DNA from: Motiliproteus sp. MSK22-1 | GTDB taxonomy: Bacteria > Pseudomonadota > Gammaproteobacteria > Pseudomonadales > Balneatricaceae | NCBI RefSeq assembly: GCF_001968815.1 | Contig: NZ_MIEQ01000053.1 | Location: forward strand, 124,001 to 188,000 | Reading direction: 5' to 3' | Length of the DNA: 64,000 bases | In this document: positions 27,243 to 34,525 of the stretch, in pieces | Position numbering within the stretch: the first letter of the stretch is position 1 | How the letters are laid out: every line of letters begins with the position of its first letter | Translations under genes and position numbers: made by a program | Notes under the pieces: model-generated | Database searches by the model: none | Seen by the model: only the letters and a program-made list of their open reading frames with translations | What the model was told of the DNA's origin: nothing

Positions 27243-27755
27243 CTAGCGGGAGCACACTAATACAGCGCAGACCTTATTAGCAATCGTATTGATCAGCCAT
27301 TGGCTCGAGTTATCATTGCGTAGATGGTGATGCAGAGGAAGATTCCGAGCGTCGGGAGTAAGACATAGTCCAGATAGCCGACCAGAGACGATAGACCCAC
27401 TACTCCAAAAAGTATGATGAGAATTGGAGTAAAACAACAAAGAGCGGCTATAACACTGCCGACAATACCGGTTTTCAGTAAAGTTGTGGATTTCTTCATG
27501 ACTTGATGGACTCCTTAACGGACTTAAAATATGAACATCGGTCTGGGTGTGTTTACACGCCGATTGAGTCGGTGGGCAAGGTATGGTTCCGTAACGACAA
27601 AATACGCAACAGTCACCTCTTTTGGGCTTTAGCAATATGTGACAGTGGTGACACTGGTCATAATATTGACTGCTATCGGTCGGCATCAGCTCTGCTGTCT
27701 TGCCTCCACACTCTGGACAACTGAGTACGGACGTATTGACTATTTTTTTGATCAC
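27243..27755 (-). CDS. GDCCVxC-type small metal protein with abnormal C-terminal extension
   Basis: The first 65 residues from GTG 27755 fit the small GDCCVxC proteins: CPECGGKTAELMPTDSSQYY, CHHCHILLKPKRGDCCVFCRYGTIPCPP. The GTG overlaps the stop of the upstream metallochaperone gene (GTGA) after AAGGA. Normal members end soon after the PCPP motif, but here the frame stays open for about 105 more residues and runs through the whole of merF in another frame. A one-base change after CPPTQ would give an early stop (TAA in the other frame). The extension has no recognisable character. Function is unknown; members accompany mercury genes and some carry selenocysteine. Confidence 0.65.
   Translation of the reverse strand: MIKKIVNTSVLSCPECGGKTAELMPTDSSQYYDQCHHCHILLKPKRGDCCVFCRYGTIPCPPTQSACKHTQTDVHILSPLRSPSSHEEIHNFTENRYCRQCYSRSLLFYSNSHHTFWSSGSIVSGRLSGLCLTPDARNLPLHHHLRNDNSSQWLINTIANKVCAVLVCSR
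27293..27499 (-). CDS. merF: MerF-like mercury transport protein
   Basis: A 68-residue membrane protein with two helices (GIVGSVIAALCCFTPILIILFGVVGL; YLDYVLLPTLGIFLCITIYAMI). The vicinal Cys pair ALCCFTP and GYLDYVLLP match MerF, which brings Hg(II) across the inner membrane. Classical MerF has a second vicinal Cys pair near the C-terminus; here only one Cys (FLCIT) and a short end are found, so transfer to a partner may differ. No merA reductase is in the window. Confidence 0.8.
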   Translation of the reverse strand: MKKSTTLLKTGIVGSVIAALCCFTPILIILFGVVGLSSLVGYLDYVLLPTLGIFLCITIYAMITRANG

Positions 27756-28198
27756 TTGGGGAAATCCTTGAGGCAGCATCTCCCCGATGGATTTCTAACA
27801 TCACAGGCGCAGTTTTTAAGTTTAGTTTGCTCAACAACAAAAGCTTTACTTGCACTTTCTCCTGTCTGTCCAATTTCTTCCAGCACTCTGGCCTGAGTGA
27901 CATCAAAGCAATAACACAGGGTGATCGATGTGTCTGATAAGCCTTTATTTGTATTTTTACGGACTTTTGTATGGTCAAAAACAGTTCCGGTTTTGGAAAA
28001 GTAGACGATGCCACAGCTGATATTGGCACAGAAAAAATACTCATCGCAGGGCAACTGTTGATTTAGCGGCGCAACCACATGATGTAAAAGGGTTATAAGC
28101 TGTACAGGTTTTGCCAGCTTGCCACAATGGGGACAATCCATTTGTTGCTGAGTGCCTGTGTCTTTTTTAGCCGGACTGGATGTACAACAACTGCTCAT
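27752..28198 (-). CDS. Iron-sulfur metallochaperone-like protein (CopZ N-terminal type)
   Basis: A 148-residue cytoplasmic protein rich in Cys. The N-terminus has SSCCTSSP and the zinc-like CPHCGKLAKPVQLITLLHHV; then FFCANISCGIVYFS, the CYCFDVTQARVLEE stretch and the C-terminal CACDVRNPSGRCCLKDF. This is the plan of the [2Fe-2S]/zinc N-terminal domain of CopZ-type chaperones that occur alone in mercury and copper operons. It probably delivers or buffers thiophilic metal. It is coupled to the GDCCVxC gene by a four-base overlap and is divergent from a MerR gene. Confidence 0.82.
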   Translation of the reverse strand: MSSCCTSSPAKKDTGTQQQMDCPHCGKLAKPVQLITLLHHVVAPLNQQLPCDEYFFCANISCGIVYFSKTGTVFDHTKVRKNTNKGLSDTSITLCYCFDVTQARVLEEIGQTGESASKAFVVEQTKLKNCACDVRNPSGRCCLKDFPK

Positions 28199-28263
28199 TT
28201 TAATAGCCGCTCAATGGGTAATTTTATTCGGAATCTTGATGGCTCTGTTTAATGCTACTATTG

Positions 28264-28294
28264 AGTATAAAACCTGTAGTAACTACAGATTCAA
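28264..28294 (-). promoter_or_regulatory. MerR-type divergent promoter/operator
   Basis: On the minus strand: -35 TTGAAT (28294-28289), 19-bp spacer, -10 TATACT (28269-28264). The spacer holds the near-palindrome CTGTAGTTACTACAG, much like the sites of PbrR/CadR/ZntR-type regulators. It lies between the metallochaperone-GDCCVxC-merF genes and the regulator gene at 28317. Confidence 0.85.
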
Positions 28295-28316
28295 GGTTTA
28301 ATGCGGAGAAACTTCA

Positions 28317-28733
28317 ATGAACAGCAAAGCTGCGGCTTTAAGTATTGGTAAACTGTCGAAGAAAACAGGCTGCCACATTGAGACTATCCGCTACTACGAA
28401 AAGATCTCTTTGCTACCCTCTCCTACTCGAACGGAGGGAGGACACAGACTTTATTCAAAGACATTGCAGCAACGACTCATCTTTATCTGCAAAGCTCGTG
28501 GACTAGGATTCACGCTTGAAGAAGTCAGGAATTTACTCTGCCTGACGGATAGCAGTTACTCTTGTGACGAGGTTAAACAGGTCGTACTCGGACATCTTGA
28601 TGTAGTAAAGAATAAAATCAGTGAGCTGGTGCGAATGCAAAATAGCCTGGAGTCGATGGCTGGACAGTGTACGGGTGGAAGTTTACCTCAATGTGCTGCG
28701 ATTGATAGTTTGTTCGACGGGGCTGAGTCCTAG
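28317..28733 (+). CDS. merR: MerR-family mercury/heavy-metal regulator
   Basis: A 138-residue regulator with the MerR DNA-binding domain (SIGKLSKKTGCHIETIRYYEKISLL; GGHRLYSK) and GLGFTLEEVRNLL. Three Cys occur at residues 83, 118 and 126, matching the three mercury ligands of classical MerR (82, 117, 126). Mercury response is therefore likely, although the operator resembles that of lead/cadmium regulators. It is divergent from a metallochaperone-GDCCVxC-merF operon that it should control. Confidence 0.88.
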   Translation: MNSKAAALSIGKLSKKTGCHIETIRYYEKISLLPSPTRTEGGHRLYSKTLQQRLIFICKARGLGFTLEEVRNLLCLTDSSYSCDEVKQVVLGHLDVVKNKISELVRMQNSLESMAGQCTGGSLPQCAAIDSLFDGAES

Positions 28734-28749
28734 GCTGGTTTGAAATAAC

Positions 28750-29361
28750 TTACTGCTTGGAATACTCAGGCAAGAGAACAATTGTGTCCGGTTGGCGCTG
28801 GATAAGCCTTAACTCCTCTAGTCGCTTTAAACTACGATAAAGGGTCTCATGAGCGAGTCCTAGTTCAGAGGCTATGCTTTTGAAGGAACGGTCAATGGTC
28901 AGGGTATCTGTTTGAGGGGGGAGCTGTAGTTTAATCCAAGTCAACAGCCGTTCGTCTGCCGACTGTATATTCGCCAGCTCCAACTTAGTTCTTAATGACA
29001 GAATTTCAGCGGATAATTGAACACTTAGACTTTCGGAAAAACCAGGCTGTGAGCGCAATTGCTGCTGTACTTTTTGGCGATTGTAACAGAGCAGTCTTGA
29101 ATTACACTGGGCTACAGCATCACAATGATAATGAGGCGCGAACATAGAGGCTTCAGCCAGTATGGAATTGGCCAGTGCCCTGTGTATAGTCAGTGTGCTG
29201 CCATGGCTTAAGGGGCGTACCAGATGGATTTCACCGTTTAGCACCAAATAGAGTTTGCTCACGGACTGCCCTGCTCGAAATAGTAGCTCTCCTTTCGCCA
29301 GGTCTCTTTCTTCATCAGGCTTAAGCTGCTCGGTAAGCCATTGAGTGAACGGTTTCTGCAT
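28750..29361 (-). CDS. Crp/Fnr-family transcription regulator
   Basis: A 203-residue protein with a cyclic-nucleotide-binding-like barrel (KGELLFRAGQSVSKLYLVLNGEIHLVRP) and a C-terminal winged helix (SFKSIASELGLAHETLYRSLKRLEEL). The N-terminal Cys cluster of FNR is absent; Cys in YHCDAVAQCNSRLLCYN lie at the end of the sensor domain and might sense metal or redox state. The ligand is unknown. Convergent with merR. A 26-base element shared with the upstream region of the Spy-like gene lies before its start (29402-29427). Confidence 0.85.
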   Translation of the reverse strand: MQKPFTQWLTEQLKPDEERDLAKGELLFRAGQSVSKLYLVLNGEIHLVRPLSHGSTLTIHRALANSILAEASMFAPHYHCDAVAQCNSRLLCYNRQKVQQQLRSQPGFSESLSVQLSAEILSLRTKLELANIQSADERLLTWIKLQLPPQTDTLTIDRSFKSIASELGLAHETLYRSLKRLEELRLIQRQPDTIVLLPEYSKQ

Positions 29362-29757
29362 GAAATGCTCTTCAGTGTGACTGTAATTTCAATCTTACGG
29401 GTTCAAGGTTTAGGCCGCTAGAGTGAAATAAACTGGTCATTAGGTAACTCCGATGGAATCAAGTTCACAGTTATTGCAGGGAACTCTGATTTTGTTGGTT
29501 TTTATTTCAATTTGAATGTAAAGGTTGTATAAATCTCATGGGGTTCTATTTTGTACTAATCTCTCTTCATTTATAATTCATATTGTCATCATATTATATT
29601 TACACTTAAAATTAGTAGCGACTATGTCTTGAAGTTTTATTCTTTATAGAATAATCTTGCCTCGATTCGATAGGCTAAGAAAAAATGAACTTTTCCTTCA
29701 GGTAAATCTCAAAGTACCAGAATTTAGTTGAAATCTATTTCCTTGGACATAACTAAG
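29362..29757. other. AT-rich intergenic region between Crp/Fnr gene and CopL-like F
   Basis: About 396 bases. It holds the shared element at 29402-29427 and a long AT-rich stretch (29500-29700), probably with promoters in both directions. No coding frame is supported. Confidence 0.5.
29402..29427. promoter_or_regulatory. Shared 26-base element, copy 1
   Basis: Starts TTCA and ends TGAA, with GTTTAGG, C or T, CGCTAGA inside. It matches 46939-46964 at 22 of 26 positions, same orientation. Copy 1 is 40 bases upstream of the Crp/Fnr start (minus strand). It is probably a binding site; the protein is unknown. Confidence 0.55.
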
Positions 29758-30105
29758 ATGTTGAATATAAACCGGATTACAGCGTGGACGCTAACGCTTG
29801 CTCTGTTCTTAGGAACAGCGGCCCCGGCTTTGTTCGCCTCGGAGCACAGTCTTGGCCAGGAATATGCCACTACTCACTCAAACAGTATTGATGGTATTGC
29901 GACAGAACAGACTGATTTATCAGCAGAAATTTCTGATATGTCAACAGATTCAGATAGCTGTCAAGACTTGAGTTGTGCGTCAGCCATATGTTCATCGATG
30001 CACCTGTTCGATCTGAAAGAATCGATCTTTTCCAATTTGGTCGTTAACCCTCCTTTATGGATTGTCGACCTTTTCCAGCGCCCGCCCAGGCAGACTCTCA
30101 GTTAG
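29758..30105 (+). CDS. CopL-like small secreted Cys protein F
   Basis: About 115 residues from ATG 29758 (an in-frame TTG at 29728 is less likely, as the signal peptide LTLALFLGTAAPALFAS follows the ATG at normal distance). The middle has SCQDLSCASAICSSMH (three Cys near residues 64-74) and the end is FQRPPRQTLS. It heads block F: cupredoxin, multicopper oxidase, CopB. This is the position of copL before copAB in Xanthomonas, which makes the CopL comparison strongest here. Confidence 0.68.
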   Translation: MLNINRITAWTLTLALFLGTAAPALFASEHSLGQEYATTHSNSIDGIATEQTDLSAEISDMSTDSDSCQDLSCASAICSSMHLFDLKESIFSNLVVNPPLWIVDLFQRPPRQTLS

Positions 30106-30362
30106 CAGGGATGGTGGTTTCTTATCACCGGATTTCTTGCTAAACGCTCAATTTCATAAATAAATTTTTTATTGTCGTTTTTTTGGCAGATCTTGCTATG
30201 AAAAGATTTAGAAACGAATAAAAATTATTTATATGAACTTATATCACTGCTCGATTATTAAATTCTAATACGCAGTGTGTGGTTTTACTTGCCCCAAGAA
30301 AAGTGAATAAAAATAGTATTTCCTTTTTACTATGGGGTTATTCTAAGCTTAAGGGTGTTGTT

Positions 30363-30920
30363 ATGGACTTATTTGTATTTGCGTTCTTGACGTTATTTGT
30401 GACTGGGGTTACGGCTGCTGAAAATAGCCAGGAAAATATGATGAAACATGAAATGTCCTCTATGGGAGGGCAAATGAAGATGGAATCCAGGCATGAAATG
30501 ATGAAGCAGCACTCAGAGGAACAAGAGGAAGAATATTCTGAATCCGCTGTGGGGTATCCCGGTCGTGCCACCCAGGTAAGTCGTACCATTCGAGTTGATG
30601 CAAGCGACAAAATGCGTTTTGCAGCTGATAGCTGGCAGTTCAAAGCCGGAGAGACAGTTCGTTTTGTTGTCACTAATAGTGGCTATCTCAAACATGAGTT
30701 TGTCATCGGTGATCAAGGAAAGATGCGTGAGCATGCTGAAGAGATGGCCGCTGCTGGAGAGTACGGAATGAAGCATGATAGTCCTAATGCCATCTCGCTG
30801 GAAGCTGGAGAGACTGGTGAATTGCTTTGGACTTTCACTGATCAAGGGCGTTTTGAAGCAGCTTGCAATGAACCTGGACACTATGAAGCGGGAATGAATA
30901 TGGCTTTGGTCGTGCAGTAG
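30363..30920 (+). CDS. CopI-like periplasmic cupredoxin
   Basis: About 185 residues from ATG 30363. Signal peptide (DLFVFAFLTLFVTGVTA), a Met/His-rich segment (MMKHEMSSMGGQMKM; RHEMMKQH) and a cupredoxin domain with type 1 copper ligands visible: LKHEFVIG (His) and ACNEPGHYEAGM (Cys, His, Met). Related proteins (CopI) protect against copper in the periplasm. It lies 28 bases before the multicopper oxidase gene and may exchange electrons or copper with it. Confidence 0.82.
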   Translation: MDLFVFAFLTLFVTGVTAAENSQENMMKHEMSSMGGQMKMESRHEMMKQHSEEQEEEYSESAVGYPGRATQVSRTIRVDASDKMRFAADSWQFKAGETVRFVVTNSGYLKHEFVIGDQGKMREHAEEMAAAGEYGMKHDSPNAISLEAGETGELLWTFTDQGRFEAACNEPGHYEAGMNMALVVQ

Positions 30921-30948
30921 CAGGGACTCTGTCTTAGAGGAAATTGAA

Positions 30949-32964
30949 ATGTACAAAAAAGAACAACCGCTAAATCTATCGCAGCTTCTTCCAAGGCGAC
31001 AATTTGTCAAAGGGCTTGCACTGGGTGGAGTTGTAGCGGGACTGGGGATACGGGCAGGGGGGCTGATAGCTGCCCCTCGCATCGGCTCCGCTATGTCGCA
31101 ACTCCAGGGAAACCGGTTCGATCTGACGATTGATCAGCAGGCCGTAAATTTAACCGGCACACCGGCTATGGCCACCACTGTTAACCAATCACTTCCTGCT
31201 CCTGTGTTGCGAATGAAGGAAGGGGAACGGGTGACGATCAATGTGACTAACTTATTGTCTGAATCCAGTTCCATACACTGGCATGGTTTGATTTTGCCCT
31301 ACAAGATGGACGGTGTGCCAGGCATAGCCTTCCCTGGAATAGCACCGGGTGAAACCTTTCGTTATAGCTTCGATCTTGTTCAGTCTGGGACCTATTGGTA
31401 CCACAGTCACTCTGGTTATCAAGAGCAAACGGGAGTCTACGGGGCGATTGTTGTCGATCCCAAAGAGCCGGAGCCTTTCTCTTACGATCGAGACTATGTG
31501 GTGATGCTTTCGGACTGGTCAGATGAGGATCCGTCAAAAGTCTATGCAAAACTCAAGAAGATGAGTGATTACTACAACTTCAGCGAGCGCACGGTAGCTG
31601 AAGCTTGGCGGGAGATTAAGGAACGGGGTGTCGGCGAAACCTGGCGAGCCCGGGAAATGTGGAACAAGATGCGGATGAGCGATCGGGATATTTCCGATGT
31701 CACCGGATATACCTACACCTTCTTGATGAATGGTCAAACTCCTTCCGAGGGCTGGAAAGGCCTGTTTAGAAAGGGAGAAAAGGTCAGGTTACGGTTTATC
31801 AACAGTGCTGCCATGACGTTCTTCGACGTCCGCATACCGGGGCTGAAAATGACCGTAGTAGCAGCAGATGGACAGTACGTAGAACCGGTTTCTGTCGATG
31901 AATTCCGCATCGGTGTTGCCGAAACCTTTGATGTGATTGTCGAGCCCAGTGATGACCGTGCCTATACTTTGTTTGCTCAGGCAATGGATCGCTCGGGATA
32001 TGCCCGGGGTACATTGACCCCCGACTATAGTCTTGAGGCTCAGGTACCGGAATTAGATCCAATGCCGATCTTGTCCCATGGGGATATGGGAATGTCGATG
32101 GATAATATGGAGGGTATGGGTCACTCAATGGCGTCGATGAAGGGCATGGAGCACCCTAAAGATCAGATGCAGGGCATGAATCACTCGATGGCCTCGATGA
32201 AGGGCATGGAGCACCCTAAAGATCAGATGCAGGGCATGAGTCACTCGATGACCTCGATGAAAGGCATGGAGCACCCCAAAGATCAGATGCAGGGCATGAA
32301 TCACTCGATGGCCTCGATGAAGGGCATGGAGCACCCTAAAGATCAGATGCAGGGCATGAATCACTCGATGACCTCGATGAAAGACATGGAGCACTCCATG
32401 GGGCAGATGCCAGGAGCGTCAAAAATCAGTCCTGCTACAGATTCTAAACCGCTGATTCATGCCGCAACCGAATATGGTCCCCATGTTGATTCTCGCGCTG
32501 ATAATCCTCAATATCGATTGTCCGATCCGGGCGTTGGCTTGCGAGGCAACGGTCGCAGAGTTCTCTCCTACGCGGATTTACGGAATCTGACGCCGACTGT
32601 TGATAGGCGAGAACCGTCAAGGGAGATTGACCTGCATCTGACCGGCAATATGGCGCGTTATATGTGGTCAATCAATGGAGTCAAGTATTCGGAGGCTGAT
32701 CCGATACGCCTCAAATACGGTGAGCGGGTCAGGATTAATTTTGTTAACGATACGATGATGAACCATCCGATGCATCTCCACGGTATGTGGAGTGAACTTG
32801 AAACGGGAGATAATCGTTATCTACCACGCAAGCACACCATTGTGGTCCAGCCGGGTGCACGAATCAGTTATCAGGTGACGGCGGACGCCATGGGGCAGTG
32901 GGCGTTCCATTGCCATCTTATTTACCACATGGCCGGTATGTTCCGCGAAGTGCATGTGAGTTGA
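30949..32964 (+). CDS. copA: Multicopper oxidase, PcoA/CopA type
   Basis: A 671-residue periplasmic enzyme exported by Tat (LLPRRQFVKGLALGG near residues 14-28). Copper-site motifs: SIHWHG, WYHSHSGYQEQTG, HPMHLHG and AFHCHLIYHMAGMF. It oxidises Cu(I) to less toxic Cu(II) and binds extra copper through Met/His repeats; here these are five 20-residue units of the type MxGMxHSMxSMKxMEHPK (residues about 385-484). In the C-terminal motif the distance from the type 1 His to the Met is three residues instead of the usual four. The gene name is that of the oxidase, not the ATPase. Confidence 0.93.
   Translation: MYKKEQPLNLSQLLPRRQFVKGLALGGVVAGLGIRAGGLIAAPRIGSAMSQLQGNRFDLTIDQQAVNLTGTPAMATTVNQSLPAPVLRMKEGERVTINVTNLLSESSSIHWHGLILPYKMDGVPGIAFPGIAPGETFRYSFDLVQSGTYWYHSHSGYQEQTGVYGAIVVDPKEPEPFSYDRDYVVMLSDWSDEDPSKVYAKLKKMSDYYNFSERTVAEAWREIKERGVGETWRAREMWNKMRMSDRDISDVTGYTYTFLMNGQTPSEGWKGLFRKGEKVRLRFINSAAMTFFDVRIPGLKMTVVAADGQYVEPVSVDEFRIGVAETFDVIVEPSDDRAYTLFAQAMDRSGYARGTLTPDYSLEAQVPELDPMPILSHGDMGMSMDNMEGMGHSMASMKGMEHPKDQMQGMNHSMASMKGMEHPKDQMQGMSHSMTSMKGMEHPKDQMQGMNHSMASMKGMEHPKDQMQGMNHSMTSMKDMEHSMGQMPGASKISPATDSKPLIHAATEYGPHVDSRADNPQYRLSDPGVGLRGNGRRVLSYADLRNLTPTVDRREPSREIDLHLTGNMARYMWSINGVKYSEADPIRLKYGERVRINFVNDTMMNHPMHLHGMWSELETGDNRYLPRKHTIVVQPGARISYQVTADAMGQWAFHCHLIYHMAGMFREVHVS
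32101..32400 (+). repeat. Five in-frame 60-bp tandem repeats in the multicopper oxidase gene
   Basis: Units start at 32101, 32161, 32221, 32281 and 32341. Units 2 and 4 are identical; the first and last are partly diverged. Each encodes 20 residues with about six Met and two His, as in known copper-binding repeats of CopA/PcoA proteins. Confidence 0.95.
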
Positions 32965-32974
32965 GGAGAACTAG

Positions 32975-33679
32975 ATGAATAAAAAATGGGTACCCCCATT
33001 ACTGTTGCTAAGTGGTCTTGGGCAAACAGCCTTTGCTGCGGAATCTGACGATCCCTTGCTGTTCTCCTTGCAGTTTGATGAGCTGGAAATCCGCGATGCC
33101 GAAGACAATGAGCCGTTTGCATGGGACGTTCAGGGTTGGTTAGGCTACGATTTGGATAAGTTTTATTTCAAAACCGAAGGTGAGCGTGCGGACGGCGAAA
33201 CAGAATCTTCTGAACTTCAGTTGTTGTACAGCAAAGCGGTAGCTCCTTTCTGGGATATGCAAATAGGTCTTCGACAAGACTTCAGTCCAGGTGATAGTCA
33301 GAGCTGGGTTGTCTTTGGAGTACAGGGGTTAGCACCCTACTTCTTCGAAGTCGATACTGCTTTGTTTATCGGGGAATCCGGGCAAACCGGATTACGACTG
33401 TCTGCAGAGTATGAGCTTCTGTTGACTCAGAAGTTAATTTTATCACCGAGCCTAGAGGTCAATCTTTATGGCAAAAATGATCAGGAGCGGGGAATCGGAT
33501 CTGGACTGTCTGATTTAGAGGCGGGGTTGCGTCTGCGCTATGAAATTAAGCGCGAGTTTGCTCCTTATATCGGCCTGAACTGGGAAAAGAAATACGGTGA
33601 TACTGCCGACTTTGCTTCGGAAGACGGAGAGTCCAGCGATGACTTACAAGTGGTTTTGGGAGTGAAGGCCTGGTTCTGA
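32975..33679 (+). CDS. copB: Outer-membrane copper resistance protein CopB
   Basis: A 234-residue protein with a signal peptide (cut near TAFAA) and a beta-barrel typical of CopB/PcoB: EPFAWDVQGWLGYDLDKFYFKTEGE, LQLLYSKAVAPFWDMQIGLRQD, WVVFGVQGLAPYFFEVDTALFIG, LRYEIKREFAPYIGLNWEKKYG and the terminal Phe. The Met/His-rich N-terminal part of longer homologues is missing. It follows the oxidase by 10 bases. Confidence 0.93.
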   Translation: MNKKWVPPLLLLSGLGQTAFAAESDDPLLFSLQFDELEIRDAEDNEPFAWDVQGWLGYDLDKFYFKTEGERADGETESSELQLLYSKAVAPFWDMQIGLRQDFSPGDSQSWVVFGVQGLAPYFFEVDTALFIGESGQTGLRLSAEYELLLTQKLILSPSLEVNLYGKNDQERGIGSGLSDLEAGLRLRYEIKREFAPYIGLNWEKKYGDTADFASEDGESSDDLQVVLGVKAWF

Positions 33680-34112
33680 TGCAGGTTTGGGAGGGAGAGA
33701 ATCCTCTCTCTCCTGGCACAACGCTTAAAATGGAGTGATTACAGGTCACTGCACTGAGCAGATAATTAAACTTGGTTCCCTAATGGTAAACCAGAAGTAT
33801 CGAAGAGGTAGGAGGTGTTGGTGGACGTTAATTTTATATTACTTCAAAGTATTAATAACTAGAGTAGAGTGAGTTCTCGTTTGTTTATGGAATATTTTCA
33901 TGTCTTGGTCTTTTTATTTACTGAATGATTCAGGTTGAGTTTTGACTTCGGTTTTTGCTTGTTTTATAAACTTTATTTCGTGCTTAGTGAAATATTAATA
34001 CATAATGAAAATTGGATGATAAACATTAAAATTCTGTTGTTCGGTTTGTTATTTGTGTTATTTGGTTGTGATAAAATATTTATTCACGCTTATATATAAT
34101 TTAAGTGATATT
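33680..34112. other. AT-rich intergenic region between copB and the Cus block
   Basis: About 430 bases. A short purine/pyrimidine hairpin (GAGAGA 33695-33700 with TCTCTC 33705-33710) follows copB and could end the transcript, though no T run follows. The rest is AT-rich (33840-34110), as expected for promoters; nothing else is recognised. Confidence 0.5.
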
Positions 34113-34472
34113 ATGAATTTCTCTCAGAAAGTAAAAAGCACCATAGCTCGCTTGCTAACCATTTGGTTACTTGTGATCTGTGTGCTTCCCTGCTTTGATG
34201 TGAGAGATTATTTTGATGAAAACCAATTACTTTCAATTGGTTATAATGAATTTGTTGAGTCTTCTAGCTTAGATGATTGCGATGCTACTCAGGATAAATG
34301 CAGTTCAGAAAGTAACTATTTTCTAGATATTGTAGTAAAAATTGCGGCCTCTCTAGTAGCCGTTTTATTCATTCCAATGATTTCTGTTTCTCGGATTTCG
34401 AAAATATACTTGTCATTATTTAGACAACCTGCAACTCGTTATCATGTCATTTATTGTTCTTGGTTAAATTAG
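34113..34472 (+). CDS. CopL-like small secreted protein H (divergent)
   Basis: About 119 residues from ATG 34113. The N-terminal hydrophobic segment (IARLLTIWLLVICVLPCF) shares RLLTIWL with protein D. The middle has DDCDATQDKCSSES, then a hydrophobic stretch (LDIVVKIAASLVAVLFIPMI) and FRQPATR in place of Arg-Pro-Pro, with a terminal Cys (YHVIYCSWLN). It heads the Cus-type efflux block, 53 bases before the tolC-like gene. Assignment to the CopL-like group rests on plan, position and the shared N-terminus. Confidence 0.5.
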   Translation: MNFSQKVKSTIARLLTIWLLVICVLPCFDVRDYFDENQLLSIGYNEFVESSSLDDCDATQDKCSSESNYFLDIVVKIAASLVAVLFIPMISVSRISKIYLSLFRQPATRYHVIYCSWLN

Positions 34473-34525
34473 ATTTGTATTTACGGAAATATCTAAATAT
34501 TTAAAAATCTATAGCCAGGTGAATT

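Noticed and set aside
32125-32394. Minus-strand 89-codon frame with repeated His/Leu-rich units
   Set aside because: It is the complement of the 60-bp repeats in the multicopper oxidase gene; the repeat length is a multiple of three, so an open frame on the other strand is expected. No ribosome binding site.
32101-32400. Possible CRISPR-like array
   Set aside because: The units are contiguous, without variable spacers, and encode an in-frame Met/His-rich segment of a protein.
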